Of a stretch of 64,000 bases of DNA, positions 54,718 through 64,000 are shown piece by piece (positions within the stretch are counted from its first letter, which is position 1; every line of letters begins with the position of its first letter). Made by a program: the position numbers and the translations under genes. Where the stretch lies: positions 5,265,175-5,329,174 of the forward strand of contig NC_134032.1 of NCBI RefSeq assembly GCF_964204645.1. The letters run 5' to 3'. Source of the DNA: Tubulanus polymorphus. Lineage: Eukaryota; Nemertea; Palaeonemertea; Tubulaniformes; Tubulanidae. Below the pieces are notes generated by a model. It searched no databases and had not been told where the DNA came from. It saw only the letters and a program-made list of their open reading frames with translations.

Positions 54718-56101
54718 ATGAATTATACTTTAAACAATTCATGTAAGTTTGATTTGAGGCAGTTCGGGAGAAAACTGTCACATTTGGACATAGTGAACGC
54801 TCTGAAAGAGAAAATTGACGTTAGCAAGGTTATATCGGTCCAGCTGACGAACTCGTACTGTATCGTGACAACCGCCGACGCAGCTACCAAGGACAAATTA
54901 TTTAAAACTGAGCTGAATATTTTAGATCGTACTGTAGAAATTACAGATGTGTCGGTAAATTTCATCAACGTGAGATTGGTCGACGCTCCAAATGAGATGG
55001 ACGATACGATTATAGCTTCATTCATCTCGAAATTCGGGGACTATGTTAATGGATCTATTAAAAGAGGAGTGATAAAGGGAACCTCTTTCTTCACCAGAAC
55101 AATATATTTGAAGCTTTATAACATCAAGGAGATCATGCCGAATTTCACAAAAAATCGGGAATTTTGATATACGTTTATATTGTGACACCTTATGTCAGCT
55201 TTGCATGAGTAGTGCTCATAAATTCTATAACTGCCTGCAAAGGGATAGTGATCGCCGCGATCGTCGCCTTTGCTGTGAATGTGAATCACCCAATCACGTG
55301 GTCCGAGACTGTCCGTTAATTAAGGAAACTGTGATCAAACCAGTTTCCAGCGATGAATTAATCACAGCAGTTAACTGTCCGCTAAATCAATCGGTTGAAA
55401 GTGATCCCCAAAAATCAGTTCAACCAATATCAGACCCAGCCGACCAAGTTAGCAGGAATACTGATACCCTAGGCGATTCCAACATGCGCGACTTCTTATA
55501 CGACGGTGGTACGGTAATTTACCAATCTGGAGCGACAGCTGAAAATATCGACCAATTATTGTCAAAAGTAGACTCTAAAATTTTGGATCGCACTTCCGTT
55601 ACCGAGGCTATTGTACACCTCGGCACAGACGACTTCAACCGTTACACGTCAGACATTGGTTGTATTAAACTTAACATGACGCTAGCCATTGCCAAAGTGC
55701 AAGAAAAATTTAAAAACGCAAATGTCTGCGTTTCAAGCGTAATTCCGAAGAAAGGGGTTAACCACACTACAAAAGATTTTAATGCTGCATCGAGCATGGT
55801 CAACTCGTGCATGGATCGTTTCTGTAGCAAACAAAATCTACTTTTCAATAACAACGATACAATTCTGAAACCTTCTGGATCGATCAGAGATCGCTACTAC
55901 AGCCCTAGTGACAAGAATGGCATTCACTTAAACGAACTCAGGAAATCCGCACTCGCATCACACTTCTACAACATTCTTTTTGATAGTCAAGCTGAAGTAT
56001 TCAGTACTCCCGTCACGAATAAGCGGAAGGATCGCTCACTAACACAGACACCACCAAGTACCGAAAAAGCAACCAAGAAACAAAATGTTGATAGAAACTA
56101 A
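54718..56101 (+). pseudogene. LINE ORF1 with zinc knuckles and SGNH-like domain, one frameshift
   Basis: About 460 codons. A single extra T near 55164 separates an N-terminal, RRM-like region (HLDIVNALKEKIDV, GTSFFTRTIYLKLYN) from the rest. Two CCHC knuckles follow: CQLCMSSAHKFYNC and CCECESPNHVVRDC (both C-x2-C-x4-H-x4-C). Then a domain with GTVIYQSGATAENID, IVHLGTDDFNR and ASHFYNIL, resembling the SGNH/esterase-like ORF1 domain of CR1-group LINEs. It would coat the LINE RNA. Confidence 0.75.
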
Positions 56102-56105
56102 ACTG

Positions 56106-59032
56106 GTATTGTATAGTGGGATATCAAATTATTTGTTCCCAAATATGCTTGAAGTCTCTATAATCTTATTTGATCTGAATACTTTATTTAATCTAAACAT
56201 ATCTATCGAATGGATCTACCTGAAATGGATCAATCTGAAATCTAGTGATGGAGTGCGCTTTAGTGTATTCCATTCTAATGTACGCAGTGCCAGGAAAAAC
56301 TTTGACAGTTTGGCTGAATATATCCATATAATTTACCATGATTTTAGTATAATTGGTTTATCGGAAACTTGGACAGACTCCGATGTACCAAATGAATCTT
56401 TGTTTCATTTACCTGGCTTCACTAGTGTCTTCCGAAGTAGACTAAATAAGGGAGGGGTGGGGTCGGTCTTTTGATCAATAATGCTATATCTTTTAAGATC
56501 AGGGATGACTTAAATCTAGCTGAGTCCTTATTTATTGAAACAACTGCAAATTCTAAACGTAAGCTAATTTTTGGCGTTCTATATCGCGCTCCGGACTCAG
56601 ATTTACTCGATTTTCGGACTGAATTTGATGTATTTGCCCAAGAGGTTAACGGTCTAAATGTTATTCTCATGGGCGATTACAATATTGACTTCGGTAAGTT
56701 TGGCAAAAATTACTGAAGTGACAATTTTATGAATACTGCGATTTCTAATTCCTTTTCGCCCCTCATCACTTTACCTACTCGTGTCACCGAGCACTCTGCG
56801 ACAGTTATTGATAACATTTTATTTAACTTTCTCGACGAATTCCAAACTCTAAGCGGCGTTTTTTAGCTGATCTCACGGATCATTACCCAATTTTGCCGCC
56901 ATTCAAGGTGTGTATGAGACTAAACCCGACAAATCCCCTTCGAAAACGCAGGTCCATGATATTAACTCATGGTCAATTGAACATTTGAACATGTTTGAAC
57001 ATTCTCCCGCTCTTTGTTGGCCAGTAACTGGCAGAATGTATATAATAATGACGACCCTGAGATGTCGTGTAACGAATTTTATAAAATTGTGAACAGCTAT
57101 TATGATACATGTTTCCCTATTAAACAAATCACACCGAGAAAAGCCAATAAGCCGTCGGTTACAAATGATATCAGAAACTCTACCAAGTGTAAAGATAAAT
57201 TATATAAGAGATATTTAAAGAATAAAAACCAAGCAGAGTCAAGACATGTGTTAAATGCGTAGAAATATGTTAAATGCTCTACTTAAGAAAAGTAGAGAAA
57301 TGTATTATAAAGGGAAATTTATCATGTAAAACGGATCCAAAGGAAATATGGAAAACTATTAACACTTTATTCAGTTAGGCCAAACATAAGGGCAACGAGG
57401 GCCAGTTTTTGCACGAAAATATGGTATTGATTAATGCGAAAGAAATATCCAATGAATTCAATAATTATTTTGTAAATATAGCTACACAATTAGAATCTCA
57501 GATACCCGCATCAGAAAATGCCTTTAAAGATTTTCTTGGCGAAAAAAATAATGACAATTTTTTTCTATGTCCTACCTGTTCTAGAGAAATTTAAGAAATA
57601 GTTATGAATATTAAAAACAAAGCTTCCAGCGAATGTGATAATATCAGTATGACAATGCTCAAAGCTATTATATCCTCAATTTCCAAGCCTTTGTCTCATA
57701 TCTTTAATTGCAGCTTCATTTCGGGAGTTTTAGCAATTATCGCCCAATTTCTATCCTTCCATCGACCTCTAAAATTATAGAAAATCTAGTCTATAACAGG
57801 TTATTGAAATATCTAGATAAGTTTAACCTTTCAGCTGAGCGCCAATTTGGCTTCAGGAAAAACCGTTCCACGGCCTCAGCACTAACTTTCATCACTGACA
57901 AAATAGTTGAATCTTTTGATAAGGGCCTCATTACAGCCGGTGTATTTATCGATCTGTCCAAAGCATTTGACACTATCAACCATAAAATTCTAATTACTAA
58001 ACTAGAACATTATGGTATCCGTGGTTCCCCCTTAAGTGGGTTCCTTATTATTTCCTGGATAGGAAACAGGCTGTAAAGTTTAATAACTGTTTATCTAACC
58101 ACAAAATTATTACTTCCGGAGTCCCACAGGGGTCTATTTTAGGTCCCCTACTGTTTCTTATTTATATAAATGACTGTCCATCCTCTTGTAAGCTTTTACA
58201 ATCAATACTATTTGCCGATGTCAGCAACTTTTTTTACAGTGAGCATACATTAAATTCGGTACTATCAAATTTATTACAGTGGTTTAGAGCCAATAGATTA
58301 TCTGTAAATATAGATAAAACTCAGTATATGGTATTTGGCAATAGGGGCCACCTAGGACTTAATATCTTTCTTGGAGATAAAATCATTAATCGTGTTGATA
58401 GTGCAAAATTTTTAGGTGTAATTTTTGATCGTAATTTAACATGGAAAGATTATATATCGTCTGACTGTTAAAAAGGTTTCTCGGGGTATTGGAATAATTA
58501 ATTGACTCAAAAAGTTCCTGCCATTCGATATTCTCAAAAATCTCTATCCGATATTCTCAAAAATCTCTATCATTGTTTTGTCCACTCGCATTTGCAATAT
58601 GCAAATCTTGTTTGGGGTAACGCCCGTACATCATATTTACAACCTTTATTTATACTACAAAAAGGCCCTTAGAACCATTACTCAATCCTATTGGCTTGAA
58701 CACACCTCTCCAATATTTCGCAAACTACATATTCTAAACTGGAAGACATCCACAAATTCCAAATTGGTTATTTTGTCTTCCAACAGGTTAGCCATCTCCT
58801 ACCTGAAATTTTCAATCATTTCTTTAACTTCAGAAACAACATTTATAGATGAAGGCCGATTCGCAGGCCACGGGACCTACATATAGCATTTGCTAATTCC
58901 AATTACAAATACAAGTCTGTCAAAATCCAAGGGGCCAAATTCTGGAACAGTTTAAGCACAAGCCTCAAATGTCCTCAATCTCCATCAGCTTTTAAAAATA
59001 GTCTTCATCATTTCCTTAGTTCTAAATATTGA
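56106..59032 (+). pseudogene. LINE ORF2 endonuclease-reverse transcriptase, broken
   Basis: AP-endonuclease-like domain (FHSNVRSARKNFDSL, IIGLSETWTDSDVP, GVLYRAPDS, ILMGDYNID) then reverse transcriptase: NYRPISILPSTSKIIE, FGFRKNRSTASAL, FIDLSKAFDTINHK, SGVPQGSILGPLLFLIYIND, and a mutated catalytic box FADVSN in place of FADDTN. It ends with the usual PQSPSAFKNSLHHFL tail and TGA at 59030. At least six frame breaks; the catalytic mutation alone would inactivate it. Confidence 0.85.
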
Positions 59033-59315
59033 TTGATACCCTTTGCGTGCTACTTGCTTGTTCTTCCATTTTGAATATATAATGTATCCTAATGTTTGGT
59101 AACGTGTGCACATGAGAGTGAATGAGGGTGTGCATGTGGGAGTGAATGGACGAGGGATTAGGACTAGTTTAAGCCAACTTTGGCTTTTCCTGATTCCTCG
59201 TATAATCTATTGCTACAATGATTGATTGTTATTATATTTTCATACTGTATCGTATTGTGTAATTACATATCTTTGTATCAATCTATTATGCAAAATAAAC
59301 TTAACTTAACTTAAC

Positions 59316-60284
59316 AATTGAACTGATGTTTCAACGAATATGGGTTTTTGTAGGAGCGCCACCTAGGGGTCAATACACGTATTGCTCAATATGGACTACT
59401 AAGTCCAACGTGCGCGAGGATAAAGTATAGTCAGAATTGCTGAGGGTATTCCTTTAGTTGAAAACCGACAATTCAGATTTTTTATAACTAAATTTTAACG
59501 TCTTTGGTATCGTGATTGTGGGACCAATATTTAGCTTTGAGGGCAACGGATATACTGTTATTAAACAAAGCAGTCCCCTAGTGGCAGTTGTATGGACGTA
59601 TACCGATTAAAGTGTATATACCAAGCATTTTTATATGAATAGTGTGAATTTCTAAATTGCACTAAAAGAACTGAAGTCGAAATTTTTTTTCGAAAGGATT
59701 TTCATTTTCCGTTCTTTCATAGTGGCAAGGGTAGCAACTATATTTGTGTGTAGAAATTTTCATTGAAACTTATTGATCACATTTAGCGAACACTAAATTA
59801 AAATCTTACCAGTTTTGGGAAGAAAATGAAGAAAATGAAAGAAATTCCTCATTGGACGGCCCAGACCTTGGTGGTTCAGCTTGATTTCATTAATTCGTAC
59901 AAGCGTCAACTTCACCACAAAACACCTTATTTACGGACTAGTTTATTAAGTATCTATGGGCTATAGAGCACCATATGTCGGCCTATGATCTCGAGTTCCA
60001 ATCACGATTCCGTAAGCAATTCGTGTACATACTACTGTAGGTCACTTTAATTTTTCCAATTTCCAAATCACTTGAATGTATTGCTTAATCATTGAAATTA
60101 GACTGACAACTTGTGCCATCTATCAAGGAAATAACATAATCAATTAACTCATTGACGATATACACCCGATTCCTTGTCGTTTAAAATATGTTCTGAGATA
60201 TGATACTGAAAAACTGAATCGACTTTTCCCATGGGTACATAAAAAAACCAAAATCATTTTTTCATCAGTATAAACATATTCAGG
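59316..60284. other. Host intergenic DNA
   Basis: Nothing recognisable as a gene, RNA or structured repeat was seen here. Confidence 0.5.
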
Positions 60285-60344
60285 TGCGGATCTAGACGGG
60301 AGCACGCGGAGCACGTGCTCCTGTCGCAAATTCTGAGTGCCCTT
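60285..60344. repeat. Relic end of a hAT-like element
   Basis: CAGGTGCGGATCTAGACGGG, an internal GAGCACG palindrome and GAGTGCCCTT resemble the end of the 844-bp element at 27401 (CAGGGGCGGATCCAGACCG and AAGTGCCCTT). The BEL/Pao LTR starts directly after it, so the retroelement seems to have inserted into an older transposon copy. Confidence 0.5.
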
Positions 60345-60927
60345 TGTAGCGGGCTTATTTTCCTAACCATTTGGTTTTACTCTATTTTACTTTACGTCCG
60401 GTACGTTGTCCGGTCCGGGACCGCAGTTTAGTGTGGAGTGTGCGGGCGCGTGTTTAGAAAGTTCGTGACCTGCCCAATATATTAGTTTTACCCTCAGTTC
60501 TTGAGGCTTCACTGTCGGTGAGTGCATTCTCTATTGTTTGTTTAGGATGTATAGGCTATATTGACGTATGTTGTGCAAATCTCCTGAGAGAGTTGTATCA
60601 CTGGTTTTCGAGATTGGCACTCGCATGCCAGAGGCTGATACCCTTAAGGTTATAGGACGTTTCCTGGTTTTACTTGACTTGATTATTCGTGAGTTGATTA
60701 CTTAGTATTTTTCTTAGTGTGTTTTCATTTCTTGTCTTTTTAGTCAATCGTAGTTTACTGTTTGACGTCGGATCTTGTGTGATGTCTATATGCAATGTAA
60801 AGAATGTGATCTGACATTTGTACTCCTGAGTCTGAGAAGATTAAATAAACGAAAGCAGTAATAACACGCATATGACGGAAGCTAATTAGTGGTTTTATTA
60901 ACTTAGTCAGAACTGAAGGATATTACA
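60345..60927 (+). repeat. Probable 5' LTR of the BEL/Pao element
   Basis: Starts TGTAGCGGGC and ends GGATATTACA (TG...CA-type ends). It contains ATTAAATAAACG near 60840 as a polyadenylation signal and is followed by TTATTGACGACAACGCC, where a primer-binding site would lie. The 3' LTR is beyond the window, so the borders are inferred. Confidence 0.55.
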
Positions 60928-60951
60928 TTATTGACGACAACGCCACCTAAG

Positions 60952-63900
60952 ATGTCTGATGTCAGTTATTTGGAGCAATATACCACCGGTGAGGCGAACG
61001 AGGTGGTGTCGGGATTTACGTTCATGGATCCTGAGGCCGTTTAGTTGGCAGCTATGACTGAGTTAAAGGAGAGATATGGTGACTCTGAGGTCATTGCGCA
61101 TGCATTTATTAATAAAGCGCTTTCATGGCCCGCGATTAACCAAGTATTAGATGGTGAACAAGGTAGCAAGTCTTTCGATAAGAGATACGTGAAATACGAT
61201 AAAGGCAAACGTGCCTATGCTACTTGTAGTACGACGTCGGTCGGTGTCGGTAGCAGCAGCGACCCTCCCTCCCAGTGTAAAACTAAGTCCGGTTATGATA
61301 AACCATGTTAACATGGCGGTGATGAAAGGCATAACCTACTAAATTGTGCGACGTTCGCTAACATGTCGGATTCCCAGAAAACGGAATCAATTAAGAACGC
61401 TAGACTCATTTTCGGTTGTCTCCGTCCAGGACACATGAAAAAGTTCTGAAAACAACCGTTGGAATGTTTGAAATGCAATAGAAAGCACGCAACGTTCATG
61501 CATTTCGAGAGACCTCTACCGCGAACAACGGCGTCTGATGAGAAAATTGGTCTATCCACGACTCGGGAGGAAACAACGAATGTAGCTTCGATAATCGGAC
61601 ACACCAACGATGGTTACGATTCGGGAGTTCTCGCGATTGTCCCGGTGAAAGTTGGGCTACCCAACAGCCCATACAAGGTCAGTACCTATGCGTTTTATGA
61701 TGGAGGTAGTTCTGGAACACACGCAACAGAACTCATAAAGCGAAAACTTGGAGCTACGGGACCGAAGTGCAAAGTTAAATTCGACACGGTTTTCGCGCGT
61801 CATGAAGGGGATAGCTATAAAATCGGCACGCTAGTCGTCTCCGACTGGAATGAAAAAGACACGGTAAAACTGAGTAAAGCGTCTACAATGAAAGACATTC
61901 GCGTTTCAAGGTCATTTATCCCGCGTCAAGAGGATATCGTGAAATGGCCGCACTTAGCAGACCTGGATATACCTGACTTAGACATGGAGATCGGTCTCAT
62001 TATAGGCCTAGGTTACAACAGTGTTGATGCATGTCGGCCGATCGAGTTGCGTCCTGGTTCCTCAGGAACACCGTTCGCTACCAAGACTAAACTTGGTTGG
62101 GTGGTTTGGGGCCTTATTAAGGACCCAGACCCACATTCGAGACCTATGTGTAACTTTATCGCTAGTTCCACGACTACGGAGAACCTAGAAAACTTAGTTG
62201 CTACGGCTATGAAGTTCGACTTCCCCGAACGGCAATCCGAGGGGAAACAAGAAATGTCGGTCTTAGACAAACAGTTCATGAGTTCGATCGAAAGTTCGCT
62301 GAAGCTTAAGGACGGACACTACGAGATCGGGCTCCCACTCCGTGAAAACTGTAAATTACCGAACAATCGAAACATGGCGTTAAAGAGGCTGATGGGTCTC
62401 AAGTCGAAATTTCGAACGGATGGAAATTACCATGATCAGTATAAATTATTCGTGAGCGATATGATTAGGTTAGGCTACGCCGAAGTGGTTCCGGTCGAAC
62501 TCAGCAATGACGAAAATGTGTGGTACTTGCCCCACCACGGCGTGTACCACCCTCAAAAACCTAATAAGGTGCGCGTAGTATTCGACGCCTCAGCGAAATT
62601 TCAGGGGATTGCTTTGAATGATGTACTCTTGCAAGGCCCAGATGTCACGAATTCGTTGATTGGAGTTCTTCATCGCTTCCGCGAAGGCCAGGTGGCGCTA
62701 AAGGCCGACATCGAGAAGATGTTTTTTTCAGGTACGTGTTCCCGAAAACGACCGAGATTTCTTGAGATTCTTGTGGTTCGAAGACGGTGATATAGAGAAA
62801 GGAATCGTTTGCTTGCGCATGAAAGTCCATATGTTTAGCGCCGTCAGTTCGCTAGCGTGTGCGAACATCGCCTTACAGTGTACGGCTACAGATAATGCGG
62901 TTAAATTCAGTACTGAAATCGTCAAGTCGATAGCTCGAAACTTTTATGTCGATGATTTTCTTAAATGCCCATTCAAAATCGCCGAATCCGAAGAATTAGC
63001 CGTCAGTACACGAAACCTTTGTAGGAAAGGTGGATTCAATCTTACGAAATGGTCATCGAACAAGATCACTGCGTTAAATAGTATTCTCCCAGATCGGGTT
63101 GATGAAACTAAACAAGAGGACTCAGCCTTAGGGATGAAATGGTCCATTGTTGATGATACATTGTCATTCATTGTCTATATTAAGAACAATCCTACTACGA
63201 GACGCGGAGTGCTGTCAACAACTAGTGCGACGTATGATCCGATAGGGTTTATCGCACCTGCAATATTGCCGGCAAAGCTGCTATTGCAGCAGCTGACTTG
63301 TCGGAAAGCTGATTGGGATGAATGTTTAAATGACACAGAGTTGATCGAATGGAAGAACTGGCTCACTGCGATGGAAAATGTTGACAAAGTCCAGGTAACC
63401 CACAGCTTGCGTCCGTCAGGTACTGTTAACAACGAAATTATATCATGCGAAATTCACTGTTTTTCGGATGCGAGCGAAGTCGGATATGGGTCGTCGTTGT
63501 ATGCTCGACTGGAAGATAGCGATGGAAATGTCCAGTGTTCGTTGATTCTTGGTAAATCCAGGGTTGCTCCATTGAAACGACTGTCGATTCCGCGGTTGGA
63601 GCTCACTGCAGCGGCCATGTTTGTCCGGCTGTGTAATATGATGCTGCAGGAGAACGACTTAGAAGTCACCGATACGGTTTTCTGGACTGATAGTTCCATA
63701 GTCCTATGCTACATTAAAAATGAATCGAGTAGGTTTAACACATTCGTTGCGAACCGTGTCTCGTGTATTCAGCGGAGTTCAGATGTAGACAAATGGCGTC
63801 ATGTTAGGACCGCTGAAAATCCGGCTGATTTGGCATCGTGTGGCATGACTCTCGATGAATCATCTTTGAAGCGATGGCTTCATGGCCCTGAGTTTCTGAG

Positions 63901-64000
63901 TAAACCGAAATCGGAGTGGCCAGACACCCGCGTAGGCAATAACGTCGTTTCGCTCGACGGTGATCCAGAAGTGAAGCGTGTTACAACGATCAACACTACG
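60952..64000 (+). pseudogene. BEL/Pao gag-pol, broken and incomplete
   Basis: A single frame from ATG 60952 has stops TAG (61040), TAA (61309) and TGA (61447, in place of a zinc-knuckle Cys). Gag lacks most of its N-terminus and middle: YLEQYTTGEANEVV, ELKERYGDSEVIAHAF, then directly the CLRPGHMKKF/CLKCNRKHATF knuckles. Aspartic protease (YAFYDGGSSGTHAT) and RT follow (HHGVYHPQKPNKVRVVFDAS). A seven-T run at about 62720 shifts the frame. The second frame is open to the window end with YVDD (near 62950), GVLSTTSATYDPIGF and RNase H (FSDASEVGYG, FWTDSSIVL, ENPADLAS). Confidence 0.85.

Larger units (their letters stand above)
54718..59315 (+). mobile_element. CR1/L2-like LINE retrotransposon, degraded
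   Basis: Two ORFs (nucleic-acid binding ORF1, endonuclease-RT ORF2) followed by a 3' UTR ending in AATAAACTTAACTTAACTTA, i.e. a short tandem tail as in CR1/L2-type elements rather than poly(A). The 5' boundary upstream of 54718 is not resolved. Multiple stops in ORF2 mean it is inactive. Confidence 0.85.
60345..64000 (+). mobile_element. BEL/Pao LTR retrotransposon, cut by window end
   Basis: LTR, shortened gag and pol with protease, reverse transcriptase and RNase H in BEL/Pao order. Integrase and 3' LTR lie beyond 64000. Three stops in gag and one frameshift in pol show it is inactive. Confidence 0.85.

Overview
This 64 kb window is metazoan genomic DNA: AT-rich, intron-like signals, LINE and BEL/Pao retroelements, a non-autonomous hAT-like transposon and tRNA-like repeat heads. 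The repeat content and many AGGCCT-type words fit a marine invertebrate, but the species cannot be fixed from the sequence. About 40 kb of it (7.4-13.2, 17.1-33.3 and 34.5-51.4 kb) is made of at least four copies of Maverick/Polinton-like, virus-derived elements. They are very AT-rich and encode protein-primed DNA polymerase B, retroviral-type integrase, packaging ATPase and candidate capsid proteins.

The best copy (element E, 34543-51435, 16,893 bp) is delimited exactly: 5'-AG...CT-3' ends, about 450-460 bp terminal inverted repeats and a 6-bp target-site duplication TTAGCC. Rightward genes are an HNH endonuclease, a degraded membrane-protein pair, an integrase with a chromodomain-like tail and an A32/FtsK-type ATPase. 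They meet leftward genes: zinc-finger protein, candidate major capsid protein, coiled-coil membrane protein, a large conserved unknown, four small proteins (three of them membrane-like), candidate penton, OB-fold-like protein and polymerase B. The polymerase, the integrase and three other genes carry frame breaks, so E is a recent but probably dead copy. Its MCP, ATPase, HNH, penton and most small genes are open.

Two features of E stand out. Each terminal repeat is itself a 390-404 bp imperfect palindrome with a perfect 25-bp stem at its tip, an asymmetric internal bubble and a loop of variable TCCGC repeats, like the hairpin telomeres of parvoviruses or poxviruses. And the start codons sit in two promoter-like contexts: a T-run followed by TAAAT(A)AATG on virion genes, and an A-rich element on polymerase, OB-fold, HNH and zinc-finger genes. 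This resembles a late/early split.

Copy A (7445-13168) and copy C (21240-32627) belong to a second family with shorter palindromic ends (122-152 bp). In C the whole HNH-to-OB block is inverted relative to polymerase B. C also has six CCAAT boxes and a TATA box upstream of polymerase. It is interrupted by an 844-bp hAT-like element and a 5'-truncated LINE. Its right end sits inside the polymerase of a fourth copy (D, 32628-33310). A separate polymerase pseudogene (B) lies at 17149-20810.

Outside these elements: 1-7.4 kb has no recognisable gene but a minisatellite (3608-4240). 13.2-17.1 kb holds four tandem exon-like cassettes that may belong to a small spliced gene. 54.7-59.3 kb is a CR1/L2-like LINE with two ORFs, and 60.3 kb to the window end is a BEL/Pao LTR retrotransposon cut by the edge.
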